This document shows, in pieces, positions 7,648 through 20,798 of a DNA stretch of 64,000 bases. The DNA lies in contig JAUJPF010000009.1 of NCBI GenBank assembly GCA_030447275.1, positions 1 through 64,000 on the forward strand, written 5' to 3'. The stretch is from Solirubrobacteraceae bacterium (GTDB taxonomy: Bacteria; Actinomycetota; Thermoleophilia; Solirubrobacterales; Solirubrobacteraceae). The position numbers and the translations under genes are program-made. Each line of letters begins with the position of its first letter. Position 1 is the stretch's first letter. Below the pieces are notes generated by a model that was not told where the DNA came from, made no database searches, and was given only the letters and a program-made list of their open reading frames with translations.

Positions 7648-8361
7648 ATGCGCGTGGCCGAGGGAGTCGAGCAGTTCACCGACCAGGGGATCGTCAACTG
7701 GTTCTTGGTCGAGACCGACGAGGGGCCGGTGGCCGTCGACGCCGGCTTCCCGACGGCGTGGAAGCAGATCTCCGACCGCGCGAGCGAGCTGCGGGCGATC
7801 GTCCTCACGCACGCGCACATCGACCACCTCGGCTTCGCGCCGATCGCGCAGCGCAAGCACGGGACGCCGGTCTACGTGCCCGAGAAGGACGTCGGGCTCG
7901 CGAAGAACCCGCTGTACTACGCCAAGTCGGAGCGCCTGCCGCTCATCTACGCGCTGCGGTACGCGCCGACCCGGCGCATCTACTGGCGCGGGGCGAAGGC
8001 GGTCGGGATGCTCGGCAAGACGGTCAAGGACCCGACGCCGTACCGCGAGGGCGACGCCCTTCCCGGTGGGTTGAAGGCGATCTTCACACCCGGGCACACG
8101 AAGGGCCACATGGCGCTGCACCTGCCCGACCGCGACCTCCTGTTCGTCGGCGACACGATCGTCACGCACGACCCGTACACCGACCGCACCGGGCCGCGGC
8201 TCATCGCGCGCGCGGCGACCTGGAACGTGGAGACGAACCTCGCGTCGCTCGACCGGATCGCGGCGACCGGCGCCTCGACGCTGGTGGTCGGGCACGGGGA
8301 GCCGTGGCGCAACGGCGCCGCCGCGGCGGCGGCCGCCGCGCGCGAGGCCGGGGCCGCGTAG
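7648..8361 (+). CDS. MBL-fold metallo-hydrolase
   Basis: The 237-residue protein has the metallo-beta-lactamase signature LTHAHIDHLG (HxHxDH), the third ligand site FTPGHTKGHMAL, FVGDTIV with the bridging Asp, and a terminal VVGHGEPW histidine. It belongs to the broad glyoxalase II-like group with two metals; the substrate cannot be read. The ATG at 7648 follows a short gap from the divergent nei gene. The C terminus ends in an alanine run. Confidence 0.88.
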   Translation: MRVAEGVEQFTDQGIVNWFLVETDEGPVAVDAGFPTAWKQISDRASELRAIVLTHAHIDHLGFAPIAQRKHGTPVYVPEKDVGLAKNPLYYAKSERLPLIYALRYAPTRRIYWRGAKAVGMLGKTVKDPTPYREGDALPGGLKAIFTPGHTKGHMALHLPDRDLLFVGDTIVTHDPYTDRTGPRLIARAATWNVETNLASLDRIAATGASTLVVGHGEPWRNGAAAAAAAAREAGAA

Positions 8362-8443
8362 CGCCGCGCCCGTCGCCGGTGTGGAGGTTTTGTGTCGCTC
8401 CGCGCCAGCGGGCCGCCACACCGCCGCCGGTAGGGTCCGGCCG

Positions 8444-9796
8444 GTGAAGAGCGACCTCGCGCGGATCGTCGGGGCCGAGCACGTCCTCGATCCGGTCGCG
8501 CCGTACCTCGATGACGCGAGCGTCGCGTCCGGCGTGCGCGGTCGCGCCGACGCCGTCGTCCGCCCCGGCGACGCCGAGCAGGTCGCCGCGGTCGTCGCAT
8601 GGTGCTACGAGCACGGCGTGACGATCGTGCCGCGCGGCGGCGGGACGGGCTACGCGGGCGGCGCCGTGCCGCTCGACGGCGGCGTCGTGCTCGCGCTCGA
8701 GCGGCTGCGCGCGATCCGCTCGTTCGACCCGCTGCTGTGGCGGATGGAGGTCGAGGCCGGCGTGACGACCGCGACGGTGGCGAGGCTCGCGCGCGAGAAC
8801 GGCCTGCTCTACCCGCCCGACCCGGGCGCCGCCGAGTCGTCGCACATCGGCGGCAACGCGGCGACGAACGCCGGCGGGCCGCACGCGTTCAAGTACGGCG
8901 TCACCGGCGCGTGGATCACCGGCCTGGAGGCGGTCGTCGCGCCGGGCGAGCTGGTCGCGCTCGGCGGACCCGTGCGCAAGGACGTCGCCGGCTACGACCT
9001 GCGCTCGCTGCTCGTCGGCTCGGAGGGGACGCTCGGGATCATCACCGCGCTGTGGCTGCGGCTCATCCCCGCGCCCGAGGCGGCGGTGCCGGTCGCCGCG
9101 GCGTTCGCCGGCGCGCGGGAGGGCGCCGCGGCGATCGAGGCGGTCCTGGCCAGCGGCGTCGTCCCGTCCGCGATCGAGTACCTCGACGCGGGCACGGTCG
9201 ACGCCGCGGCGGCGACGTTCCCGGCGCCGCTCGGCGACGACCGCCGCTTCCTCCTGCTCGTCGAGACCGACGGCACGGCCAGCGAGGCCGCGGCCGCCGC
9301 CGCCGAGGTGCGCGAGGCGCTCTCAGGCGCGGTCGTCCACGCTCCGGCCACGCCCGCCGACGTGCGCGCGTTCTGGGAGTGGCGCTCCGCGGTCTCGCAC
9401 GCGGTGACGGCCAAGCGCGGCGGCAAGCTCTCAGAGGACGTCGCGGTGCCGGTCGATCGGCTCGCCGAAGCGATCGAGGAGACGGTGGCGATCGGCGAGC
9501 GGCACGGGCTCGAGGCGTGCTCGTGGGGCCACGCCGGCGACGGCAACCTGCACTCGACGTTCCTGCTCGCGCCCGGCGACGAGGACGAGCGCCGGCGGGC
9601 CGACGCCGCGGCCGACGACCTCTTCGCGATGGCCGTGCGGCTCGGCGGGACGGTCAGCGGCGAGCACGGGCTCGGGATGCTCAAGAACGGGCAGCTCCGC
9701 CGGCAGTGGTCGCCGGCGGCGGTGGCGCTCCACCGGTCGGTGAAGGTGGCGCTGGACCCGAAGAACCTCCTGAACCCCGGGAAGAAGCTGCCGTGA
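8444..9796 (+). CDS. FAD-linked oxidase, GlcD/D-lactate dehydrogenase type
   Basis: The 450-residue enzyme has the PCMH FAD-binding fold (VRPGDAEQVAAVVAW, then PRGGGTGYAGGAVPL, and IGGNAATNAGG) and the C-terminal FAD-oxidase domain with the metal-binding SWGHAGDGNLH and the closing GEHGLGMLKNG and DPKNLLNPGKKLP. It would oxidise a 2-hydroxy acid such as glycolate or D-lactate. GTG at 8444 is chosen as the start just before the first conserved residues. Its last 116 bases overlap the convergent EamA gene on the other strand. Confidence 0.88.
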   Translation: MKSDLARIVGAEHVLDPVAPYLDDASVASGVRGRADAVVRPGDAEQVAAVVAWCYEHGVTIVPRGGGTGYAGGAVPLDGGVVLALERLRAIRSFDPLLWRMEVEAGVTTATVARLARENGLLYPPDPGAAESSHIGGNAATNAGGPHAFKYGVTGAWITGLEAVVAPGELVALGGPVRKDVAGYDLRSLLVGSEGTLGIITALWLRLIPAPEAAVPVAAAFAGAREGAAAIEAVLASGVVPSAIEYLDAGTVDAAAATFPAPLGDDRRFLLLVETDGTASEAAAAAAEVREALSGAVVHAPATPADVRAFWEWRSAVSHAVTAKRGGKLSEDVAVPVDRLAEAIEETVAIGERHGLEACSWGHAGDGNLHSTFLLAPGDEDERRRADAAADDLFAMAVRLGGTVSGEHGLGMLKNGQLRRQWSPAAVALHRSVKVALDPKNLLNPGKKLP

Positions 9797-10637
9797 CGAG
9801 CGCGACACCGGCGAGGACCACGGCCCCGCCGGCGAGCAGTCCGGCCGTGATGCGGTCGCCGCGGAACAGCGCCGCCCACAGCACGCCGAACACCGGCACG
9901 AGATAGGTGACGGTCATCGCGCTCGTCGCGCCGAGCTCGGCGATGAGCCGGAAGTAGATGAGGTAGCCGACGCCGCTCGCGCCGACGGCGAGGGCGATGA
10001 CGGCGGCGACCTGGCCGGCGTCCGGCGTCGCGCGCGGCGGGTCGGCGAGCAGGAGCGGGGCGAGGATCAGGCCGGCGGCGAGCTGCTGGGTCATGGCCGC
10101 GGCCGCGGGGGAGACGCCGGCGAAGTGGCGCTTGTGGAGGTGGCCGCCCGCGGCGTAGCAGGCGGCGGCGCCGGTGGAGGCGGCGGCGGCGAGGAGCGTC
10201 TTCGAGTCGAGGTCGACCGGGGCGAGACCGACGACGAGCGCGACGCCGGCGAGCCCGAGCGCGAGCCCGGCGGCGAGGGTGGCGGTCACCCTCTGGCCGA
10301 GCCACAGCGCGGCGAACACGGCGCTGAACAGCGGCGCGCTCGCGTCGATGATCGCCGCGAGCGACGGCGGGATCGTGAGCTGCGCGGCCGAGATGAGGGC
10401 GAACGGGGCGGCGACGTTGACCGCGCCGACGAGCGCGACGACGCGGAGCGGCACCCCGGTCCGCAGTGCCTGGCGCGCGGCGACCGCGTACAGCGCGAGC
10501 ACGGCCGCGGCGAGCAGCGCGCGCGAGCCGGCCATCGCGATCGCGCCGAGGGCGGGGACCGCGACGTCGATGAAGATGAACGACGCGCCCCACAGCGCGG
10601 CAAGCGCGACGAGCGCCGCTGCCTGCCGCGCGGTCAC
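9681..10637 (-). CDS. EamA family (DMT) transporter
   Basis: This 318-residue inner-membrane protein has about ten hydrophobic helices in two EamA repeats (ALVALAALWGASFIFIDVAV opens the first; GGHLHKRHF lies between them; YLVPVFGVLWAALFRGDRIT is the typical tail of the second). It exports small metabolites. The GTG start overlaps the Nudix stop as GTGA. After the last helix there is an odd tail of about 35 residues rich in Gly, Ser and Pro that lies entirely in the antisense overlap with the FAD oxidase gene, so the tail probably arose by loss of an earlier stop. Confidence 0.87.
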   Translation of the reverse strand: MTARQAAALVALAALWGASFIFIDVAVPALGAIAMAGSRALLAAAVLALYAVAARQALRTGVPLRVVALVGAVNVAAPFALISAAQLTIPPSLAAIIDASAPLFSAVFAALWLGQRVTATLAAGLALGLAGVALVVGLAPVDLDSKTLLAAAASTGAAACYAAGGHLHKRHFAGVSPAAAAMTQQLAAGLILAPLLLADPPRATPDAGQVAAVIALAVGASGVGYLIYFRLIAELGATSAMTVTYLVPVFGVLWAALFRGDRITAGLLAGGAVVLAGVALVTAASSRGSGGSSGPAPPSPTGGAPPPPATTAGGAARS

Positions 10638-11011
10638 AGCGTCGCGACGAGCTCGCGGTCGTGCTCGTAGGTCAGCAGCTCGGCCGCCGCGGCGGGCTCC
10701 ATCCAGCGCACCTCGTCGACCTCGTCGTTCGGCTCGAAGCCCTCGTCCTCGACGACCTCCATCGCCCAGTAGCGGACGAGCTTCGGGCGGTCCTTCCGGT
10801 CGCGGTAGCGCGCGGCGGGAAGCTCCTCGCCGAGCTCGCAGCGCAGCCCGGTCTCCTCCCACACCTCGCGCAGCGCGGCGTCCTCGAAGGACTCGCCGGC
10901 GTCGAGCTTGCCCTTCGGCAGCGTCCAGTCGTCGTAGCGCGGCCGGTGGACCACGCAGATCCTCCCGTCGCGCGTGACGACGCCGCCGGCCGCGTTGACT
11001 TCCTCGGGCAT
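10634..11011 (-). CDS. Nudix hydrolase, MutT1-like N-domain
   Basis: The 125-residue protein starts EVNAAGGVVTRDGRICVVHRP and carries the Nudix box GKLDAGESFEDAALREVWEETG. The segment HRPRYDDWTLPKGKLD resembles the N-terminal domain of mycobacterial MutT1, which hydrolyses 8-oxo-nucleotides or diadenosine polyphosphates, but the C-terminal histidine-phosphatase domain of MutT1 is absent. A function in nucleotide pool cleaning is inferred. The ATG at 11011 is followed downstream by the coupled EamA gene and is divergent from the YihY gene by 17 bases. Confidence 0.88.
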   Translation of the reverse strand: MPEEVNAAGGVVTRDGRICVVHRPRYDDWTLPKGKLDAGESFEDAALREVWEETGLRCELGEELPAARYRDRKDRPKLVRYWAMEVVEDEGFEPNDEVDEVRWMEPAAAAELLTYEHDRELVATL

Positions 11012-11028
11012 CCGGGGAGGCTACCGGC

Positions 11029-11964
11029 GTGACGACCGCCAGCGCCGTTCCCGCGACCCGAGACGAGCTCGAGGGCGACGAGGCTTTCGAGACCCTCCGT
11101 GAGGTCGGGCGCCTCAAGCTGGTGGTCGACAGCATCGACCGCTTCCGCGCCGCGGACGCGTTCAGCCACTCGCGCGCGCTGGCGTTCCAGTTCACGCTCA
11201 CGCTGCTGCCGGCGGTGATCGCGCTCGTCGGCCTGGCGGCGGCACTCGACCAGGAGGACGTGACGCGCGCCGTGCGCGCGACCATCGAGGCGCTCGCGCC
11301 GGGCGCGGCCGGCGAGATCCTCACCGACGCGCTGCGGCAGGGCTCGACCGCGGCGTCGAAGGAGAACGGCGAGACGGCACTCACAGCGGGCGCCCTCGCT
11401 GCGCTGATCGCGGGCACGACCGCGATGGCGCAGATCGAGCGCGGCGCGAACCGGCTCTACGGCGTCGAGAAGGACCGCCCGTTCCTGCGCAAGTACTTCA
11501 GGGCGCTGCTGCTCGCCCTGTCGGCGGGCGTCCTGGCGCTGCTGTCGGTCCTCGTGCTCGTCGGCGGCAGCGCGGTGCGCGACGCCGCCGGCTGGAGCGA
11601 CGGCTTCGACACGGCGTGGTCGGTCGCGCGCTGGCCTCTCGGCCTGGCGTTCGCGATCGCGGCGGTGGCGGCGCTCTTCGAGTGGGCGCCGCGCCGCCGG
11701 CAGCCCGAGCCGACGTGGCTCGCGTTCGGTGCGGCGGCGTCGACGGTCCTGTGGCTCGTGTTCATGGGCATCTTCGCGGTGTACGTCGAGGCGGCGGGCT
11801 CGTTCGGCCGCACCTACGGCCCGATCGCGGGCACGATCGGCGTGCTGCTCTGGGCGTTCCTCAGCTCGGTCGCCCTCTTCGCCGGGCTCGCGCTGGCGGC
11901 GCAGCTCGAGGCGGCCCGCGCCGGCGTCGAGTCGCCGCGCGTGGACCGCGACGAGAACCTCTAG
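11029..11964 (+). CDS. YihY/BrkB family inner-membrane protein
   Basis: The 311-residue protein has the family layout: an N-terminal helix before DAFSHSRALAFQFTLTLLPAV, a soluble loop, then a set of membrane helices including FLRKYFRALLLALSAGVLA and the closing ...FGRTYGPIAGTIGVLLWAF with the conserved YG.IAG motif. About six membrane segments are visible. The family is called ribonuclease BN in old annotations, which is wrong; the true function is not settled. GTG is the start. The stop codon is directly adjacent to the Lhr stop on the other strand. Confidence 0.85.
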   Translation: MTTASAVPATRDELEGDEAFETLREVGRLKLVVDSIDRFRAADAFSHSRALAFQFTLTLLPAVIALVGLAAALDQEDVTRAVRATIEALAPGAAGEILTDALRQGSTAASKENGETALTAGALAALIAGTTAMAQIERGANRLYGVEKDRPFLRKYFRALLLALSAGVLALLSVLVLVGGSAVRDAAGWSDGFDTAWSVARWPLGLAFAIAAVAALFEWAPRRRQPEPTWLAFGAAASTVLWLVFMGIFAVYVEAAGSFGRTYGPIAGTIGVLLWAFLSSVALFAGLALAAQLEAARAGVESPRVDRDENL

Positions 11965-16363
<4,399 letters not shown>

Positions 16364-16383
16364 GGGTTTCTAGGGTACGGGGG

Positions 16384-17271
16384 ATGCCGCTGCTCGAGAT
16401 CGTCATCGTGTCGTCGACGGGCGCGCGGGAGGTGCTGCGCGCCTGCCTGCGGTCGCTGCGCGAGAATCCGCTGACGGGCGGCGAGATGCGCGTCCATGTC
16501 GTCGACAACGCGAGCACCGACGGCACCCCGCCGATGGTCCGCGAGGACTTCCCGGAGGTCGTGCTCCACGCGCTCGACTGGAACTCCGGCTTCTGCATCG
16601 CGAACAACGTCGTCCTGCGAGAGACGCAGGCGGACTTCGCGCTGTGCCTGAATCCCGACACCGAGGTGTACGCGGGCGTCCTCGACCACATGGTCGAGGT
16701 GATGCGCGCCCGGCCGGACGTGGGGATGTCGACGTGTCGGCTGGTGCAGGCCGATGGCTCGCTCGACCACGCCGCGAAGCGTTCCTTCCCGACGCCGCTG
16801 GGCGCCCTCGCGCACTTCGCGGGCGTCGGGCGGCGGGCGAACGCGCCGAAGTGGCTCGCCCAGTACCGCGCGCCGCAGCTCGGCGAGCACGACTCCGGCG
16901 AGGTGGACGCCGTCAACGGCGCCTTCATGCTCGTCCGGCAGGAGGCGCTGCGCGAGGTCGGCCTGCTCGACGAGGGCTACTGGCTCTACATGGACGACCT
17001 CGACTGGTGCTTCCGCTTCCACGAGAAGGGCTGGAAGGTCTGGTACGAGGGGACGGTCACCGCCCTGCACATCAAGGGTGGCGCGACGAAGAAGAAGCGC
17101 CACCTCGGCCTGCGCCACAACCTCGCCTTCCACCGGTCGATGGGCCGGTTCTACCGCAAGTTCTACGCGGGCCGGAACCCGGCGATCGATGCGGCGATCT
17201 ACCTGGCGATCCTGGGGAAGCTCGGGATCAGCGTGACGCGCAGCGCGGTCGCGCGGCGCAGCTTCGCCTAG
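16384..17271 (+). CDS. Glycosyltransferase family 2
   Basis: The 295-residue GT-A enzyme has VHVVDNASTDGTPPM near residue 40, the metal-binding LNPDTEVY (DxD-like) near residue 85, and MDDLDWCFRFHEKGWKV near 205, the ED/D region of rhamnosyltransferase-like GT2 proteins. It would add a sugar from a nucleotide donor to a lipid-linked glycan on the cytoplasmic side. It is the first gene of the polysaccharide locus, 20 bases from the divergent lhr start. Its stop overlaps that of the convergent sugar-phosphate transferase in a CTAG. Confidence 0.9.
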   Translation: MPLLEIVIVSSTGAREVLRACLRSLRENPLTGGEMRVHVVDNASTDGTPPMVREDFPEVVLHALDWNSGFCIANNVVLRETQADFALCLNPDTEVYAGVLDHMVEVMRARPDVGMSTCRLVQADGSLDHAAKRSFPTPLGALAHFAGVGRRANAPKWLAQYRAPQLGEHDSGEVDAVNGAFMLVRQEALREVGLLDEGYWLYMDDLDWCFRFHEKGWKVWYEGTVTALHIKGGATKKKRHLGLRHNLAFHRSMGRFYRKFYAGRNPAIDAAIYLAILGKLGISVTRSAVARRSFA

Positions 17272-18758
17272 AACGCTCCGCGGCCCGACAGCACCGTCGG
17301 GAGCGTGTGCAGCAGGATCTGGAGGTCCCGCCCGAGGGACGCGTTCTCGATGTACTCGCGCTCGATCGCGAGCCGCTCCTCGAACGTGAGGTCGCCGCGG
17401 CCGAAGACCTGCATCGGCCCGGTCATGCCGGGCGTCGCGTCGAGCCGGAAGAGATGCTCCGGTGGGTAGCGCTCCACGAGCCGCAGGTCCTCCGGCCGTG
17501 GGCCGACGAGGCTCATCTGGCCGCGCAGCACGTTCAGGAGCTGCGGGAGCTCGTCGATCGACCAGCGCCGCAGGATCCGGCCGACGCGCGTCACGCGCGG
17601 GTCGCGCCGCGGCTTGAACAGCGGCTCCGGCAGGTCGTCGAGCGCGACGAGGTCGGCGAGGCGCTCGTCGGCGTCGGAGACCATCGTGCGGAACTTGATC
17701 ATCGAGAACGGCCGGCCGTTCAGACCCGCGCGCCGCTGGACGTAGAAGACCGGGCCGCCGCTCTCGAGCCGGATCGCCAGCGCGGCGAAGACGAACAGCG
17801 GAGACGTGATGACGAGCGTCACCGCCGCGACGATCACGTCGAAGCAGCGCTTGAGGGTCACGGTCGAAGCCGACCGGTCCCACGTGTGGTACTCGACGAA
17901 GGGCAGCTCGGCGACGTGCGCGAGGCGGACCGCGGTGCCGAACATGCCTCTGAGCGGCGGCACGACGCTCAGCTTCACCCGCTGCCGCTTGCAGAAGCGC
18001 ATGACGTCGGCGAGCAGCGCCTCGTTGACGTCGTGGCTGCACACGACGATGCGATCCGGGAGCGCGTCCCCGCAGGCCGCGGCTACGGAGGCCTCGAACG
18101 TCGCGTCGCCGGGAGAGCGGACGAGCGCACGGGAGTCGATCCGGCCGACGACGTCGACGTGGATGTCTCCGAACAGCTCGAGCTTGCGTCGCGTCGCCCG
18201 CTCCAGCGGGCCGTCACCGACGAGCAGCGCGGCCGCCGGCGGCGTCGACCTGCGCCAGAGGAGGCGGGCGACCGCTCGCAGCCCCGTCGCCAGGACGAAC
18301 ACCGACAGGCACAACCCGACGGCGGCGCCCGCGCTCACCGCGCCGGCGGGCGTCAGCGCGAGAAGTGCCATCGCGGCCGCCGTGCTGACCGTGCTCCACG
18401 TGAGCAGCGAGGCGAGCTCGTCGACGGTCAGGTGGCGCAGCGACCGGTGGTCGCGGTCGTAGAGGCCGTGCAGCTTCGCGAGCAGCAGCCACAGCGGCAG
18501 TGCCGCGAGCGTCCAGAAGGTCGCGCCGAACGACGCGCCGCCGAGCCCGCCGACCAGGCCCGCGGCCGCCGCGACCGCCGCGGCGTCCGCGGCGGCGAGC
18601 ATCCGCCGCCGGAGCGCGTCGTGCGCGAGGTGCCGCGGAAGCCCGGCGTCCGGGGCGTCCGGGGTCCTCGTGAAGCGCGCGTCCGTGGCGGCGCGCGGGC
18701 CAGCTGCGGCGGCGTCGGCCGCCGGCAGCAGGACCGGCTCGGTGCGTGACGTGCTCAG
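17268..18758 (-). CDS. Initiating sugar-phosphate transferase (polyprenyl glycosylphosphotransferase), CTG start
   Basis: This enzyme transfers a sugar-1-phosphate to undecaprenyl phosphate and so starts glycan assembly. The C-terminal bacterial sugar-transferase domain reads KRCFDVIVAAVTLVITSPLF, then PVFYVQRRAGLNGRPFSMIKFRTM, RWSIDELPQLLNVL and SLVGPRPE. The N-terminal half has about four to five membrane helices and a Rossmann-like segment (LLVGDGPLERATRRK). The first ATG (18602) would cut into the first helix region; a CTG at 18756-18758 preceded by GGAGGAG seven bases upstream gives 496 residues, the usual family length. No ATG, GTG or TTG lies between the CTG and the in-frame stop. Confidence 0.87.
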   Translation of the reverse strand: MSTSRTEPVLLPAADAAAAGPRAATDARFTRTPDAPDAGLPRHLAHDALRRRMLAAADAAAVAAAAGLVGGLGGASFGATFWTLAALPLWLLLAKLHGLYDRDHRSLRHLTVDELASLLTWSTVSTAAAMALLALTPAGAVSAGAAVGLCLSVFVLATGLRAVARLLWRRSTPPAAALLVGDGPLERATRRKLELFGDIHVDVVGRIDSRALVRSPGDATFEASVAAACGDALPDRIVVCSHDVNEALLADVMRFCKRQRVKLSVVPPLRGMFGTAVRLAHVAELPFVEYHTWDRSASTVTLKRCFDVIVAAVTLVITSPLFVFAALAIRLESGGPVFYVQRRAGLNGRPFSMIKFRTMVSDADERLADLVALDDLPEPLFKPRRDPRVTRVGRILRRWSIDELPQLLNVLRGQMSLVGPRPEDLRLVERYPPEHLFRLDATPGMTGPMQVFGRGDLTFEERLAIEREYIENASLGRDLQILLHTLPTVLSGRGAF

Positions 18759-18765
18759 CGGGCTT

Positions 18766-18772
18766 CTCCTCC
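18766..18772 (-). promoter_or_regulatory. Strong ribosome-binding site before a CTG start
   Basis: GGAGGAG on the minus strand is seven bases upstream of CTG (18756-18758). It is one of the best Shine-Dalgarno matches in the window and decides the start of the sugar-phosphate transferase. Confidence 0.75.
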
Positions 18773-18794
18773 GGAGCCGCGGGGGACGGCCCTC

Positions 18795-18811
18795 ACGACG
18801 TTAAACGTCGT
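18795..18811. promoter_or_regulatory. Perfect 17-base palindrome, putative operator
   Basis: ACGACGTT-A-AACGTCGT is a perfect 8-1-8 inverted repeat 36 bases upstream of the CTG start of the initiating transferase, in a 120-base gap between two genes of the same strand. Its size fits a dimeric regulator site. No regulator is identified. Confidence 0.5.
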
Positions 18812-18878
18812 TTCGGTCGAAGGTTGTGGTGCTTGAGCAAGTAGAGAGCCTCGATCCGCGAAATCGACGCGCAAACCG

Positions 18879-20798
18879 TCACCCCGATCTACGCAAGGCC
18901 GGTGAGCGGGGGTTGAGACGACGCGCCGCGCGCAGCGCCGCGCGCGCCGCCGGGATGTCGCCGCCCTTCGTGGCCAGACGCGCCGCGACGAGGCGCAGCC
19001 GCCAGTCGGAGGCGTCCCGCTCGATCGCTGCGGCGATGTGGCGGCGGGAGCGCTCGACGTCGCCCATCTCCTCACGCACCAGCGCGAGCTGGAGGTGCGG
19101 CGTCGCCGCCCACGGCTGGATCGCGCGCGCCGACGCGGCATGCTCCTCCGCCGCCTCGAGATCGCCCCGCGAGGACGCCTCACGGCTCGCCGTGATCTCG
19201 TTGCTCACGAGCAGCGGGATCGCCGCGGCGAGGATCGCCACCCAGGCCATGAGGACGACGGCCGCGCGCGCCGCGAAGCGCAGCGGCCGCTCGGTGCCGC
19301 CGCGGACGGCGCGCGCCGTCGCGGGGCCGGTCAGCAGCCCGAGAGCCACCACGCCGATCGCCGCGATCGCCGGGATCTGCCAGATCCAGTCGATGCCCGC
19401 GCCGACGACGAACGCGGCGACCACCGCGAGCAGCGCGGCGACCACGGTCCGATCCTCGTGGGAGGCACCGCCGATGCGGGCGGCGCCGGAGGCGAGCGCC
19501 GCCGCGAAGGCGCCGGCCAGAAGCAGGAGACCCATGAGGCCGAGCTCGCCCAGCGTCTCGAGCCACAGCGAGTGCGCGTTGCGCGCGAACCAGTCGAGCG
19601 TGCCGTGCTGCGCCCACCAGGCCTCGTAGGTGCCCGCTCCTTCGCCCGCGACCGGATGCTCGCGGAACTGGTCGACGGCGGCGTCCCAGAACTGCCAGCG
19701 CCCGCTGCCCGTACTGCTGAGGAGGTGATCCTGGACGAACCCCGATCTCTCCACCTCCTGCGGCGGCGGCTGCTTGAACGTGCGGAACCGGTCGGCCGGG
19801 TCGCCGGCGGCGAGGCCCACCCCGGCCGCCGCCACGACGATGGCGGCCAGTGCGATCACGGCCGGCCGCGCCAGCACGAGCCGGGGAGGGGCGACCGCCG
19901 CCACCAGCGCGTGTAGGGCACCCGACAGGAGGCAGGTCAGGGCGACGATCACCGCAACGCCCGGCCCCGCGTCCTCCGCCGCGGGCGTCCCCGGCAGGCC
20001 GTCCACGAGCGCCGGCTGCGAGCGCAGCACGGCAATGGCCACCGCCGACCCGACGCCGGCGACCACGAGCGCCTGCACGACCGCGAATCGCCGGGCGGTC
20101 AGCGCGAGGAACACGAGCACCGCGATCGCGGCGACCGCGACGCCCCCGCGCGACGACGTCAGATAGACCGCGGCGGCCAGGGCCGGGAGCGGCGCCACCG
20201 CGAGCCCGCGGACGAGCGGGCCAGCGTGGGAGGCGGCGAGCCGCAGCAGCAGCGGGACGCCGAGCGCGAGGAAGATCGCGAGCCCGTTCCAGTACCCGAG
20301 CGGGTAGCTGAGCCGCGTGGCGGCGGCGGGCAGCAGCCGTGGGATGTCGCCCTCCGGGAGCACGCCGGGCAGCAGTCGCTGGCCGAGCGCGAGCATCCCG
20401 ACCACGCCGATGGCCAGCGCCAGCCCGTCCACCCACCGCCGCGCGTCGCCGTGGCGCGTGGCGAGGACCGTCACGACGAACAGCGCCGCGTACAGCGCGG
20501 CGCGGTCGAACTCGACGAATGCGCGCTCGGCCGCGGGTGCCCACAGCGCCGACAGGCCGGCGAGCAGCGTGAACCCGAGCAGCAGCGCGCCGCAGACGAT
20601 CGCGGCGCGCGGCGGGCGCGACCGCGGCCAGAGCCCGAACCCCGCCGCGAGCAGGATGGCCCAGAGGCTCAGGATCGCCGCTACGCTGCGGCTGGTGAGC
20701 TGCGCCGAGCCATCCTCGATCGCGAGCGCGAACGCGCCCGCGGCGACGAGCGCCGTGGGAAGGGTCCTGAGCGGGCGTGCCGGCGTCGTTGCGCTCAT
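18879..20798 (-). CDS. O-antigen ligase family protein with C-terminal TPR-like tail
   Basis: The 639-residue protein has about eleven to twelve membrane helices. The conserved Wzy/WaaL loop lies at residues 360-410 (RWQFWDAAVDQFREHPVAGEGAGTY, then NAHSLWLETLGELGLMG), the signature of enzymes that polymerise or ligate lipid-linked glycans outside the membrane. The last ~110 residues are soluble with two or three TPR-like helical pairs (GDLEAAEEHAASARAIQPWA). It is the first of two such proteins in the locus. The ATG at 20798 overlaps head-to-head with the neighbouring secreted-protein gene. Confidence 0.85.
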   Translation of the reverse strand: MSATTPARPLRTLPTALVAAGAFALAIEDGSAQLTSRSVAAILSLWAILLAAGFGLWPRSRPPRAAIVCGALLLGFTLLAGLSALWAPAAERAFVEFDRAALYAALFVVTVLATRHGDARRWVDGLALAIGVVGMLALGQRLLPGVLPEGDIPRLLPAAATRLSYPLGYWNGLAIFLALGVPLLLRLAASHAGPLVRGLAVAPLPALAAAVYLTSSRGGVAVAAIAVLVFLALTARRFAVVQALVVAGVGSAVAIAVLRSQPALVDGLPGTPAAEDAGPGVAVIVALTCLLSGALHALVAAVAPPRLVLARPAVIALAAIVVAAAGVGLAAGDPADRFRTFKQPPPQEVERSGFVQDHLLSSTGSGRWQFWDAAVDQFREHPVAGEGAGTYEAWWAQHGTLDWFARNAHSLWLETLGELGLMGLLLLAGAFAAALASGAARIGGASHEDRTVVAALLAVVAAFVVGAGIDWIWQIPAIAAIGVVALGLLTGPATARAVRGGTERPLRFAARAAVVLMAWVAILAAAIPLLVSNEITASREASSRGDLEAAEEHAASARAIQPWAATPHLQLALVREEMGDVERSRRHIAAAIERDASDWRLRLVAARLATKGGDIPAARAALRAARRLNPRSPALRRSG

